Assembly (NCBI RefSeq): GCF_003515065.1
Contig: NZ_QXGH01000019.1
Span: 1-64,000 of the forward strand
Reading direction: 5' to 3'
Source of the DNA: Nocardioides immobilis
Lineage (GTDB): Bacteria; Actinomycetota; Actinomycetes; Propionibacteriales; Nocardioidaceae
DNA length: 64,000 nucleotides
Positions 37,041 to 44,922 of this stretch are shown piece by piece. The stretch's first letter is position 1. Every line of letters begins with the position of its first letter. The notes under the pieces are model-generated. The model saw nothing but the letters and a program-made list of their open reading frames with translations. It was not told the DNA's origin and made no database searches. The translations under genes and the position numbers were made by a program.

Positions 37041-37685
37041 GTGCCGAAGATCCCCGTTCCCGACGTCCTCCTCCGCACGCTCGGCCGTCAGCTCGGCGGG
37101 CCTTCAGGTCCGCTGGGCACTGTGGTCGCCCGGATGCTCAACAAGGGGAACGCTGCGACGATCCGCGCGGCGGTCGAGGCACTCGAGCTGACCGGCGGTG
37201 AGACCGCGGCCGACATCGGGTTCGGTGGCGGGCTCGGTCTCGACCTTCTGCTGGCGGGGACCGGGGAGAGCGGGCGGGTCCACGGAGTCGAGCCGTCGGG
37301 CGACATGGTGACCCGCGCCCGCCGTACGCATGCCGCAGCGCTCGCCGACGGTCGACTCGAGCTCCACGAGGCGCCGATGGAGGCGCTGCCGTTCCCCGAC
37401 GGGACGCTGGACGGGTGGATCAGTCTCAACACGATCTACTTCGTGGCGGACCTGGCGCCCGCCGCGCGAGAGCTCGCGCGCGTCCTCGCTCCGTCGGGCC
37501 GGGGCGTCCTCGGCGTCGCCGACCCGGACTGGATGGCGAGCCAGGCGTTCACCAAGCACAACTTCACGCTGCGCCCCGTGGCCGAGGTCGTCGCAACCCT
37601 GGAAGCCAGTGACCTGACCGTCGAGGACCGGACCCTCACCGGACGGATGCCCTACCACCTGCTCGTCTGCCGCCCGACCCGCTGA
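37041..37685 (+). CDS. Class I SAM-dependent methyltransferase
   Basis: A 214-residue enzyme of the Methyltransf_11/25 group. SAM-binding motif I is ETAADIGFGGGLGLDLLLAG, motif II the acidic VHGVEPSGDMVTRARRTHAA, and motif IV LPFPDGTLDGWISLNTIYFV. The C-terminus ends in VCRPTR. GTG at 37041 starts eight bases after the previous stop; CATAGT ends six bases upstream, so it may also be transcribed on its own. The substrate is unknown. Confidence 0.85.
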   Translation: MPKIPVPDVLLRTLGRQLGGPSGPLGTVVARMLNKGNAATIRAAVEALELTGGETAADIGFGGGLGLDLLLAGTGESGRVHGVEPSGDMVTRARRTHAAALADGRLELHEAPMEALPFPDGTLDGWISLNTIYFVADLAPAARELARVLAPSGRGVLGVADPDWMASQAFTKHNFTLRPVAEVVATLEASDLTVEDRTLTGRMPYHLLVCRPTR

Positions 37686-37744
37686 GGGCCGGCCACCGGG
37701 AATTCGATCGACACGACGGGCCCCAGCGACGACGATCGACGATC

Positions 37745-38491
37745 GTGACCAGCAGCGAGGTGTGGAGCGCCGAGACGGCCGAGCGGTACGACGCCGAGGA
37801 CAGCGGCATGTTCGCGCCGGAGGTGCTCGGGCCGACCGTCGACTTCCTCGCCGGGCTCGCGGGCGACGGCGCGGCGCTGGAGCTCGCGATCGGGACCGGC
37901 CGGGTCGGCGTACCTCTGCGGCGGCGCGGGGTGCCCGTCGTCGGCATCGAGCTGTCGGCGCCGATGGCGGAGCAGCTGCGGGCGAAGGTCGACGAGGCGA
38001 CCCTGCCGGTGACGATCGGCGACATGGCCACGACCGTGGTCGAGGGCGGCGCGGGGACGTTCGCACTGGTCTACCTCGTCTACAACACCATCTCGAACCT
38101 GCAGACGCAGGACGAGCAGGTCGAGTGCTTTGTCAACGCCGCGCGCCACCTCGCGCCTGGCGGGCGGTTCGTGATCGAGGTGGGCGTGCCGCCGCTGCGC
38201 CGCCTCCCTCCCAGCCAGACGGCCGTGCCGTTCGACGTCACTGACGAGCACGTCGGGTTCGACACGTTCGACCTCGCCACCCAGCAGTCGACGTCGCACC
38301 ACTTCACCCGCGAGGCGGATGGGACCTGGCGGCGCGACGCCGGCCGGTTCCGGTTCACCTGGCCGGCCGAGCTCGACCTGATGGCACGGATCGCCGGCCT
38401 CCGGCTCGAGGCGCGCTACGCCGACTGGGACCGGAGCACCTTCACCGGCGAGAGCACGAAGCACGTGTCGGTCTGGCGGAAGCCCGCCTGA
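37745..38491 (+). CDS. Class I SAM-dependent methyltransferase
   Basis: A 248-residue enzyme. After SSEVWSAETAERYDAEDSGM comes SAM motif I GDGAALELAIGTGRVGVPLR, then VPVVGIELSAPMAEQLRAKV and FALVYLVYNTISNLQTQDEQ. The late segment RLEARYADWDRSTFTGESTK is characteristic of Methyltransf_25-type proteins common in actinobacteria. It is unlike the neighbour at 37041 apart from the fold. GTG at 37745 is the start; no strong ribosome site. A hairpin follows the stop. Confidence 0.87.
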   Translation: MTSSEVWSAETAERYDAEDSGMFAPEVLGPTVDFLAGLAGDGAALELAIGTGRVGVPLRRRGVPVVGIELSAPMAEQLRAKVDEATLPVTIGDMATTVVEGGAGTFALVYLVYNTISNLQTQDEQVECFVNAARHLAPGGRFVIEVGVPPLRRLPPSQTAVPFDVTDEHVGFDTFDLATQQSTSHHFTREADGTWRRDAGRFRFTWPAELDLMARIAGLRLEARYADWDRSTFTGESTKHVSVWRKPA

Positions 38492-38493
38492 CA

Positions 38494-38520
38494 CCTCGGT
38501 TTTTCGAGGCTCGCACCTCG
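38494..38520. terminator. Bidirectional hairpin between methyltransferase and glyA
   Basis: Two alternative small stems share an arm: CCTCG(38494-38498)/CGAGG(38505-38509) around GTTTTT, and CGAGG(38505-38509)/CCTCG(38516-38520). Read from glyA the second stem is followed by a run of A/T, and the site lies between two convergent stops. Confidence 0.4.
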
Positions 38521-38530
38521 ACCAGCGGCG

Positions 38531-39979
38531 CTACTTCAGCTCGAGGCCGGGGTACAGCGGGTGCTTGTCGAGCATCTCGGCGGAGGCGTCCTTGACCTTG
38601 TCGGCGACGCCCTCGGCGAGGGAGTACGACGCCTGCGACGGCGTGCCGGCCTTGGTCGTGCCGGGCTGGGTGTTCTGCAGGACGTGCACGATCAGCTCGG
38701 CGACGCGGTCGAACTCGTCCTTGCCGAAGCCGCGCGTCGTCAGCGCGGGGGTGCCGAGCCGGATGCCCGAGGTGTACCAGGCGCCGTTCGGGTCCGCCGG
38801 GACCGAGTTGCGGTTGGTGACGACGCCGGCGTCGAGCAGGGCGGACTCGGCCTGGCGGCCGGTGAGGCCGAAGGACGTGACGTCGAGCAGGACGATGTGG
38901 TTGTCGGTGCCGCCGGTGACCAGCTTGGCGCCGCGGGACAGGAAGCCCTCGGCCAGGTGCTGGGCGTTGTCGGCCACGTCCTGCGCGTAGGTCTGGAACT
39001 CCGGCCGGCGCGCCTCGGCCAGGGCGACCGCCTTCGCGGCCATCACGTGCGAGAGCGGGCCACCGAGCACCATCGGGCAGCCACGGTCGACCGACGGGGC
39101 GTACTCCTCCTGGGCCAGCAGCAGACCGCCGCGCGGACCGCGCAGCGACTTGTGGGTCGTCGTCGCGGTGATGTGGGCGAAGGGCACCGGGTTCTCGTCA
39201 CCCGTGAAGACCTTGCCCGCGACCAGGCCCGCGAAGTGGGCCATGTCGACGAACAGGGTGGCGCCGACCTCGTCGGCGATCTCGCGCATCTTGGCGAAGT
39301 TGATGCGGCGGGGGTACGCCGAGTAGCCGGCCACGAGCACCAGCGGCTTGAACTCCTTGGCCTTCGCCCGGACGACGTCGTAGTCGAGGAGCCCGGTCTC
39401 CGGGTCGGTGCCGTACTGCTGCTGGTGGAACATCTTCCCGGAGATGTTCGGGCGGAAGCCGTGGGTCAGGTGACCGCCGGAGTCGAGCGACATGCCGAGC
39501 AGCCGCTGGCTGCCGAACTCGTGGCGCAGCTTCTCCCAGTCCTCGTCGCTGAGCTCGTTGACGTTCTTGGCGCCGACCTTCTCCAGCCACGGGCCCTCGA
39601 CCCGGTGGGCGAGGATCGACCAGTAGGCGACCAGGTTGGCGTCGATGCCCGAGTGCGGCTGCACATAGGCGTACGGCGCACCGAACAGCTCGCGCGCGTG
39701 CTCGGCTGCCAGGGCCTCGACCGTGTCGACGTTCTGGCAGCCGGCATAGAACCGGTGCCCGATGGTGCCCTCGGCGTACTTGTCCGACAGCCAGGTGCCC
39801 ATGGTCAGGAGCACGGCCGGCGACGCGTAGTTCTCGCTCGCGATGAGCTTCAGGGACGCCCGCTGGTCGGCGAGCTCCTGACGGGTCGCGTCGGCGATCC
39901 GCGGCTCGACCGACGCGATCACCTCCAGGGCCTGGTTGTACGCACTGCTGACGAGGCTGCCGGAGTTTGCGTCGCTCAT
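38531..39979 (-). CDS. glyA: Serine hydroxymethyltransferase, enlarged form
   Basis: A 482-residue PLP enzyme interconverting serine and glycine with tetrahydrofolate. Recognised parts are [72 protein letters not shown] with the PLP Lys, and [20 protein letters not shown]. It is about 60 residues longer than standard GlyA. An insertion of about 30 residues ([20 protein letters not shown] and the following EDWEKL segment) sits before the GGHLTHG loop, and the C-terminal tail is extended. ATG 39979 is the family start; the frame is open for 28 more codons. An inverted-repeat structure lies 50 bp upstream. Confidence 0.93.
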   Translation of the reverse strand: MSDANSGSLVSSAYNQALEVIASVEPRIADATRQELADQRASLKLIASENYASPAVLLTMGTWLSDKYAEGTIGHRFYAGCQNVDTVEALAAEHARELFGAPYAYVQPHSGIDANLVAYWSILAHRVEGPWLEKVGAKNVNELSDEDWEKLRHEFGSQRLLGMSLDSGGHLTHGFRPNISGKMFHQQQYGTDPETGLLDYDVVRAKAKEFKPLVLVAGYSAYPRRINFAKMREIADEVGATLFVDMAHFAGLVAGKVFTGDENPVPFAHITATTTHKSLRGPRGGLLLAQEEYAPSVDRGCPMVLGGPLSHVMAAKAVALAEARRPEFQTYAQDVADNAQHLAEGFLSRGAKLVTGGTDNHIVLLDVTSFGLTGRQAESALLDAGVVTNRNSVPADPNGAWYTSGIRLGTPALTTRGFGKDEFDRVAELIVHVLQNTQPGTTKAGTPSQASYSLAEGVADKVKDASAEMLDKHPLYPGLELK

Positions 39980-40028
39980 GCGGAAGATCGTAGGGGTGGA
40001 GGGCGTTCCGATCACTGTGCCCCCTCTC

Positions 40029-40076
40029 GTGAAGCCCCGCGCTGTGTGTGACGTGCGTCGCACGCACCGGCTTCAC
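40029..40076 (-). promoter_or_regulatory. Structured element upstream of glyA
   Basis: GTGAAGCC at 40029-40036 pairs with GGCTTCAC at 40069-40076. Inside this closing stem is a second perfect hairpin, GTGCGT(40053-40058)/ACGCAC(40062-40067) with a three-base loop, leaving one long unpaired side. It lies 50-97 bp ahead of the glyA ATG, where a 5' leader would be. It does not resemble the glycine, SAM or THF riboswitch cores as I know them; a protein operator is the alternative. Confidence 0.45.
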
Positions 40077-40172
40077 GCGGGAGAGCGAGCCAGCGCCCGT
40101 CCAAATCGCGAGACTCAGGTCCACATCATGAGATCCCGATTTGTGAAAGCGCCGTCCGCAGACTGAGACTGG

Positions 40173-40201
40173 TTGACATGGTCTCTGCTGCAACCCATGC
40201 G
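40173..40201 (+). promoter_or_regulatory. Candidate promoter for the sulfite-reductase operon
   Basis: TTGACA, a perfect -35 hexamer and rare in this GC-rich sequence, is at 40173-40178. Seventeen bases on, CATGCG (40196-40201) would be a weak -10, placing the start of transcription at about 40208, on the GTG of the leader peptide. Confidence 0.45.
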
Positions 40202-40207
40202 TTCCTC

Positions 40208-40267
40208 GTGGTACGTCGCCACGTGGACTTCGGGCGCACGCGCAGCATGATGTGTCGGCCTCGCTGA
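40208..40267 (+). CDS. Cysteine-containing leader peptide upstream of sir
   Basis: The 19-codon frame reads VVRRHVDFGRTRSMMCRPR then TGA. The RRHVD core followed by R-x-x-S and a C-R end is the pattern of the short putative leader peptides found before sulfur-assimilation genes in many actinobacteria. GTG at 40208 is the likely start; the promoter upstream would make it leaderless. It lies 66 bases before sulfite reductase. A Cys codon near the end suggests that translation senses cysteine or charged tRNA-Cys to tune the operon; this mechanism is inferred. It is too short for routine gene calling. Confidence 0.65.
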   Translation: MVRRHVDFGRTRSMMCRPR

Positions 40268-40333
40268 TCCGCCTCGCTCCCAGACCTCAGCCGCGCGTCG
40301 TTACGCGCCACCAGCGAAGGACCACCATCAGTC

Positions 40334-42064
40334 ATGTCTGACCTGCGCTTCGATTCCCAGCCGCCACGCCACACCGACGTGCCGCGCCCCCGCCGCGCCG
40401 AGGGCCAGTGGTCGTTCGGCTACCGCGAGCCGCTCAACAAGAACGAGGAGTCGAAGAAGAACGACGACGCCCTCAACGTGCGCGACCGGATCCTCTACAT
40501 CTACTCCAAGCGCGGCTTCGACTCGATCGACCCCGCCGACCTCCGCGGCCGGATGCGCTGGATGGGCCTCTACACCCAGCGCAAGCCCGGCATCGACGGC
40601 GGCAAGACCGGCTCACTCGAAGAGGAGGAGCTGGACGACCGCTACTTCATGCTGCGGGTCCGCTCCGACGGCAAGCTGCTCTCCCCCGCCGCCGTCCGCG
40701 CGCTCGGCGAGATCGGCGTCGACTTCGCCCGCGACACCGCCGACGTCACCGACCGCGAGAACATCCAGTACCACTGGATCGACATCAAGGACGTCCCCAC
40801 GATCTGGGAGCGGCTCGACGCCGTCGGCATCCACTCGATCGAGGCGTGCGGCGACTCGCCGCGGCCGTTCCTCGGCTCGCCGGTCGCCGGTGTCGCCGCC
40901 GACGAGATCATCGACGGCACCTCGGCCCTCGAGGAGATCGAGCGCCGCTACGTCGGCAACAAGGACTTCTCGAACCTGCCCCGCAAGTTCAAGACCGCGC
41001 TGACCGGCCACCCCAGCCACGACGTGTCGCCGGAGACCAACGACGTCTCCTTCGTCGGCACCGTCCACCCCGAGCACGGCCCGGGCTTCGACGTGTGGGT
41101 CGGCGGCGGTCTCTCGACCAACCCGATGCTCGCCCAGAAGCTCGGCGTCTGGATCCCGCTCGACGAGGTGCCCGACGTCTGGGAGGGCGTGGCGTCGATC
41201 TTCCGTGACTACGGCTACCGCCGGCTGCGCTCGCGCGCCCGGCTGAAGTTCCTCGTCGCCGACTGGGGCGTCGAGAAGTTCCGCGAGGTGCTCGAGAACG
41301 AGTACCTCGGCAAGAAGCTCGTCACGAACCCGTCCCCGGAGTCGCCCCTCGGTCACCGCGACCACATCGGCGTCCACCCGCAGAAGGACGGCAAGTTCTA
41401 CGTCGGCATCGCCCCGACCGTCGGCCGCGTCTCCGGCACCCTGCTGGTGCAGCTGGCCGACCTGCTCGAGGAGTACGGCGTCGCCGGCGCCCGGCTCACG
41501 CCGTACCAGAAGATCGTGCTCATCGGCGTCGACGGCGACCAGGTCGACGGTCTCGTCGCCCGGCTCGAGGAGATCGGCCTGTCGGCCAAGCCGTCGAACT
41601 GGCGCCGCAACACGATGGCCTGCACCGGCATCGAGTTCTGCAAGCTCGCGATCGTCGACACCAAGGACCGGGCCCGCGACCTGATCGCCGAGCTCGAGCG
41701 TCGGTTCCCCGACCTCGACAAGCAGGTGCCGTCAGGGATCACCGTCAACGTCAACGGCTGCCCCAACGCCTGCGCCCGGACCCAGGTCGCCGACTTCGGC
41801 CTCAAGGGCCAGCTGGTGATGCACGAAGGCCAGCAGGTCGAGGGCTTCCAGGTGCACCTCGGCGGGGCCACCGGCCTCGGCGCCAACTTCGGCCGCAAGC
41901 TGCGGGCGCACAAGGTGACCAGCGCCGGGCTCGACGACTACATCAGCAACGTGGTGAGCAACTACCTCGCCGACCGCAAGGACCACGAGCGCTTCGCGGA
42001 CTGGGTCGCCCGGGCCGACGAGGCGCTCCTCCGCGGTGACAAGGTCCTGGAGTCACTTTCATGA
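40334..42064 (+). CDS. sir: Ferredoxin-dependent sulfite reductase (nitrite/sulfite reductase family)
   Basis: A 576-residue siroheme [4Fe-4S] enzyme reducing sulfite to sulfide. It has two ferredoxin-like halves (GRMRWMGLYTQRKPGIDGGK; TENNED: REVLENEYLGKKLV) and siroheme/iron-sulfur Cys in NTMACTGIEFCKLAIVDTKD (about residue 430) and NVNGCPNACARTQVADFGLK (about 475), the Cx5C-n-Cx3C pattern. Sulfite rather than nitrite is favoured by the downstream cysH and chelatase genes. ATG 40334 follows GAAGGA. The stop overlaps the small zinc-ribbon gene as ATGA. Confidence 0.93.
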   Translation: MSDLRFDSQPPRHTDVPRPRRAEGQWSFGYREPLNKNEESKKNDDALNVRDRILYIYSKRGFDSIDPADLRGRMRWMGLYTQRKPGIDGGKTGSLEEEELDDRYFMLRVRSDGKLLSPAAVRALGEIGVDFARDTADVTDRENIQYHWIDIKDVPTIWERLDAVGIHSIEACGDSPRPFLGSPVAGVAADEIIDGTSALEEIERRYVGNKDFSNLPRKFKTALTGHPSHDVSPETNDVSFVGTVHPEHGPGFDVWVGGGLSTNPMLAQKLGVWIPLDEVPDVWEGVASIFRDYGYRRLRSRARLKFLVADWGVEKFREVLENEYLGKKLVTNPSPESPLGHRDHIGVHPQKDGKFYVGIAPTVGRVSGTLLVQLADLLEEYGVAGARLTPYQKIVLIGVDGDQVDGLVARLEEIGLSAKPSNWRRNTMACTGIEFCKLAIVDTKDRARDLIAELERRFPDLDKQVPSGITVNVNGCPNACARTQVADFGLKGQLVMHEGQQVEGFQVHLGGATGLGANFGRKLRAHKVTSAGLDDYISNVVSNYLADRKDHERFADWVARADEALLRGDKVLESLS

Positions 42065-42219
42065 GCGAGCGCGCGGTGCCGTTCCACTGCCCGTTCTGCG
42101 GCGAGGGCGACCTCTACCCGCACGCGGAGTCTCACGGCTCGTGGGAGTGCCGGTCGTGCCTGCGCGCGTTCTCGCTCAAGCTGCTCGGCATGGTGCGTCC
42201 GGGAGGTGAGCGGGCATGA
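42061..42219 (+). CDS. Small zinc-ribbon protein of the sulfite-reductase operon
   Basis: A 52-residue protein: VPFHCPFCGEGDLYPHAES then SWECRSCLRAFSLKLLGMVR. Two CxxC pairs (CPFC and CRSC) make a rubredoxin-like zinc ribbon. It overlaps sir upstream and cysH downstream by four bases each (ATGA both times), so it is a genuine gene in the operon despite its length. A similar small gene sits between sulfite reductase and cysH in other actinobacteria. Its role, perhaps electron transfer or metal delivery to the reductases, is not known. Confidence 0.85.
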   Translation: MSERAVPFHCPFCGEGDLYPHAESHGSWECRSCLRAFSLKLLGMVRPGGERA

Positions 42220-42959
42220 GCGTATCCACTGCCAAGGCCCGGCTCGCCCGCGGCGCCGAGACCGCCGGTCGCTCCCCTGAGGAGCTCCGCGAGATCGTCT
42301 CCCACTGGGGAGCCGAGCTCGAGCTCGCGCCGGCCGAGGTCATCATCGAGTGGGCCGCCGCGACGTTCGGCGAACGCTTCTGCGTGACGTCCTCGATGGG
42401 CGACGCCGTGCTCTCCCACATCGCCTCGAAGGTCGTGCCCGGCGTCGACGTCGTGTTCCTCGACACCGGCTACCACTTCGCCGAGACCGTCGGCACCGCG
42501 GACGCGGTCAAGCACACGCTGCCGGTCAACCTGATCACGATCACGCCAGTGCAGAGCGTGGCCGAGCAGGACGCCGAGTACGGCAAAGACCTCTACAAGC
42601 GTGACCCCGACCTCTGCTGCCAGTTGCGCAAGGTGAAGCCCCTTCAGGAGTCGCTGTCGGGGTACGACGCCTGGGCAACGGGACTGCGCCGCGCGGAGAC
42701 CCACAACCGGGTGATCGCGCCTGTCATCGGCTGGGACGCCAAGAAGCGCAAGGTCAAGGTGTCCCCTCTGGCTCGCTGGACCGATGAGCAGGTCGAGCGT
42801 TACATCGCGGACAACGGAGTCCTCGTGAACCCCCTCGTGTACGACGGCTATCCCTCGATCGGGTGCTGGCCGTGCACACGCCGAGTAGCCCCGGGCGAGG
42901 ACCCTCGCAGCGGGCGCTGGGCCGGCACCAACAAGACCGAGTGCGGGATCCACTCGTGA
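42216..42959 (+). CDS. cysH: APS reductase (phosphoadenylyl-sulfate reductase family)
   Basis: A 247-residue adenylyl-sulfate reductase. The PP-loop is in FCVTSSMGDAVLSHIASKVV. The four [4Fe-4S] Cys typical of APS-specific enzymes are present: C134-C135 (DPDLCCQLRKVKPL) and C217, C220 (YPSIGCWPCTRRV). The catalytic Cys243 is in NKTECGIHS at the C-terminus. These Cys separate it from PAPS-only enzymes such as that of E. coli. It makes sulfite for the sulfite reductase two genes upstream. Confidence 0.94.
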   Translation: MSVSTAKARLARGAETAGRSPEELREIVSHWGAELELAPAEVIIEWAAATFGERFCVTSSMGDAVLSHIASKVVPGVDVVFLDTGYHFAETVGTADAVKHTLPVNLITITPVQSVAEQDAEYGKDLYKRDPDLCCQLRKVKPLQESLSGYDAWATGLRRAETHNRVIAPVIGWDAKKRKVKVSPLARWTDEQVERYIADNGVLVNPLVYDGYPSIGCWPCTRRVAPGEDPRSGRWAGTNKTECGIHS

Positions 42960-43020
42960 TCGTCCTCCCCCCTGGCTCACTGACCGTTCCCCCGCACCAC
43001 ATGAGAGGAGACAGCTCCTG

Positions 43021-43764
43021 ATGGCCGCTCCTGCACTGGTGGCCCTGGCTCATGGCAGCCGGGACTCCCGATCCGCCGCGACCGTGACCGCTCTCGTCGA
43101 CGAGGTCAAGGCGCTCCGCCCTGACCTCCGGATCGAGCGCGCGTTCCTCGAGCTCGCCAAGCCCAACTTCCAGACCGTCGTCGACAAGCTGGTGCGGGCG
43201 GGCTACGACGAGATCGTCGTCGTACCCCTCCTGCTGAACGAGGCGTTCCACGCGAAGGTCGACGTACCCGAGGTGATCGCCGAGGCGACCGCCCGGCACC
43301 CCGGCCTGCAGATCCGCGCGACCGACGTCCTCGGTCTCGAGGCGCGCTTCCTCGAGGTGCTCGACGAGCGGATGCGGGAGGCCCTCAAGGAGGCCCGGGT
43401 CCGTGAGCTCGACGCGCTCGTGCTCGCCGCGGCCGGTTCGTCCGACCCGCTCGCCAACCAGGCGGTCGCCCGGCTGGCACGCGTGTGGGGCACCCACCAC
43501 AAGCTGCCCGTGACCGCTGCCTACGCCGCCGCCGCTCCGCCGGCGACCGGTGAGGCGGTGCGCGCGTTCCGCGCGGAGGGGCGCCGGCACATCGCTGTCG
43601 CGTCGCTCTTCCTCGCCCCCGGCAGCTTGCTCGACCGGGCCACCGAGCTCGCGTTCGAGGCCGGTGCCGTCGCGGTGTCCGAGCCGCTCGGCGCCCACCC
43701 GGAGATCGCCCGCACGGTGCTCGCGCGCTACGCGGTCGGCGCGGTGGAGCTCGTCCCCGTCTGA
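43021..43764 (+). CDS. Sirohydrochlorin chelatase (CbiX/SirB type)
   Basis: A 247-residue class-II chelatase with two CbiX-like halves. The first has LVALAHGSRDSRSAATVTAL and IVVVPLLLNEAFHAKVDVPE, with His in each. The second has LVLAAAGSSDPLANQAVARL and IAVASLFLAPGSLLDRATEL. The second-half active-site His equivalents are less clear, as in other long chelatases. It would insert iron to make siroheme for the sulfite reductase in the same operon. AGAGGAGACAG precedes the ATG at 43021. Cobalt insertion is possible but not suggested by context. Confidence 0.88.
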   Translation: MAAPALVALAHGSRDSRSAATVTALVDEVKALRPDLRIERAFLELAKPNFQTVVDKLVRAGYDEIVVVPLLLNEAFHAKVDVPEVIAEATARHPGLQIRATDVLGLEARFLEVLDERMREALKEARVRELDALVLAAAGSSDPLANQAVARLARVWGTHHKLPVTAAYAAAAPPATGEAVRAFRAEGRRHIAVASLFLAPGSLLDRATELAFEAGAVAVSEPLGAHPEIARTVLARYAVGAVELVPV

Positions 43765-43771
43765 TCCAAGG

Positions 43772-44155
43772 TCAGCCGACCAGGCGACCGAACAGGTGCT
43801 CCAGCTCCCGGGCCGGATCCATGGTGAGACCGCCATGGACCGGGCCGGGCTGGAGCACCGTCGATTTCGGCGCCTTCAGGAAGCCGAAGCGCTGGGTCAG
43901 CGGCTGGCCCGACACCGCTCCCCCGCGGTCGTCGCCCGCACACACGCCGTCGACGAACGCCAACGCGTCGCAGACCCGCTCCACGTCGAGCGAGGGGTCG
44001 ACCGCGCGCAGCCGCTCGGCATCGCAGTGCCAGGTGACGTCGAGGAAGTCCGCGGCCTGGCAGTAGACCACCACCCCCACGTTGACGAACTCCTCGCGGT
44101 CAACGCGCGGCACGCAGCGCAGGACGACGTACTGGTACGGCATCGGGTCGGTCAC
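43772..44155 (-). CDS. DUF3037 protein
   Basis: A 127-residue protein (GTG 44155) or 123 residues (ATG 44143). It begins PYQYVVLRCVPRVDREEFVN VGVVVY, then LTQRFGFLKAPKSTVLQPGP VHGGLT, matching DUF3037. It overlaps the HipA-like kinase gene by four bases; the two form a conserved pair across actinobacteria. Whether the pair acts as a toxin-antitoxin or as a metabolic kinase module is unknown. Confidence 0.88.
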   Translation of the reverse strand: MTDPMPYQYVVLRCVPRVDREEFVNVGVVVYCQAADFLDVTWHCDAERLRAVDPSLDVERVCDALAFVDGVCAGDDRGGAVSGQPLTQRFGFLKAPKSTVLQPGPVHGGLTMDPARELEHLFGRLVG

Positions 44156-44922
44156 GCCGCACCTGCCATGGGGAGCCACTGACGGGTCGCGAGCCGCGCC
44201 GAGAGGAGGGCGACGTACGCCGCCCGCAGGTCCGCCGGCGTCTCCGCACCCGGCACCGGCTCGAGCCACGCATCGGGCACCCGCGCGACCACGTCGGCCA
44301 GATCGGCCTCGGTCAGGCTCGCGGTGATCTCGGCGTCGGCCGCGGGCAGGCCGCCGCGACAGCTCCCGAGCACGTGGTCCGACGCGTCCCAGGACTGCCG
44401 CGCGAACCGGTCGGGATCGGTGACGCCGCCGCTCCAGGCGTGGTGGAAGTACAGCGCGGCGCCATGGTCGATCACCCAGAGGTCGTCGTGCCAGAGAAGC
44501 AGGTTGGGGTTGCGCCAGGAGCGGTCGACGTTCGCGCAGAACGCGTCGAGCCACAGCACCCGGGCGGCGACGTCCGCGTGCGGCGCCAGGTCGCCGTCGT
44601 ACCCGAAGGCTCCGGGGAGGAAGTCGATGCCGAGGTTCAGCCCGATGCTCGCGCGCAGCAGGTCCTGCACCTCCTCGTCGGCCTCGTACCGGGCGATGTC
44701 GGCGCCGAGGTCGAGCACCACCTGGCGGGGTGTCTGGAGCCCGATCCGCTCGGCCAGGGCGCCGACGATCACCTCGGCGACCAGCACCCGGAGGCCCTGA
44801 CCGGCGCCACGGAACTTGCACACGTAGGTGCCGAGGTCGTCGGCCTCGACGATCCCCGGGAGACTGCCGCCCTCCCGGAGCGGCGTGACGTAGCGAGTGA
44901 CCGTCACCGTCGACAGGCTCAC
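44152..44922 (-). CDS. HipA-family kinase-like protein (HipA_2)
   Basis: A 256-residue protein related to the C-terminal kinase domain of HipA. The ATP-binding Lys is likely in GTYVCKFRGAGQGLRVLVAE; catalytic and metal Asp are likely in WLDAFCANVDRSWRNPNLLL and LWHDDLWVIDHGAALYFHHA. It lacks the N-terminal domain of true HipA, and the partner is DUF3037, not HipB, so persistence-toxin activity should not be assumed. Four-base overlaps with ppk2 upstream and DUF3037 downstream make a coupled set of three. Confidence 0.85.
   Translation of the reverse strand: MSLSTVTVTRYVTPLREGGSLPGIVEADDLGTYVCKFRGAGQGLRVLVAEVIVGALAERIGLQTPRQVVLDLGADIARYEADEEVQDLLRASIGLNLGIDFLPGAFGYDGDLAPHADVAARVLWLDAFCANVDRSWRNPNLLLWHDDLWVIDHGAALYFHHAWSGGVTDPDRFARQSWDASDHVLGSCRGGLPAADAEITASLTEADLADVVARVPDAWLEPVPGAETPADLRAAYVALLSARLATRQWLPMAGAA

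Noticed and set aside
38561..40051. Nearly 500-codon plus-strand frame opposite glyA
   Set aside because: It mirrors the glyA codons exactly and has no recognisable fold; glyA itself has all catalytic motifs.
40029..40076. Glycine or SAM riboswitch for glyA
   Set aside because: The stems are real, but the conserved core sequences of those riboswitches are not visible, so only an unnamed structured element is reported.
44152..44922. HipA persistence toxin with an antitoxin partner
   Set aside because: No HipB-like HTH gene is adjacent, and the N-terminal HipA domain is missing; toxin activity would be an over-call.
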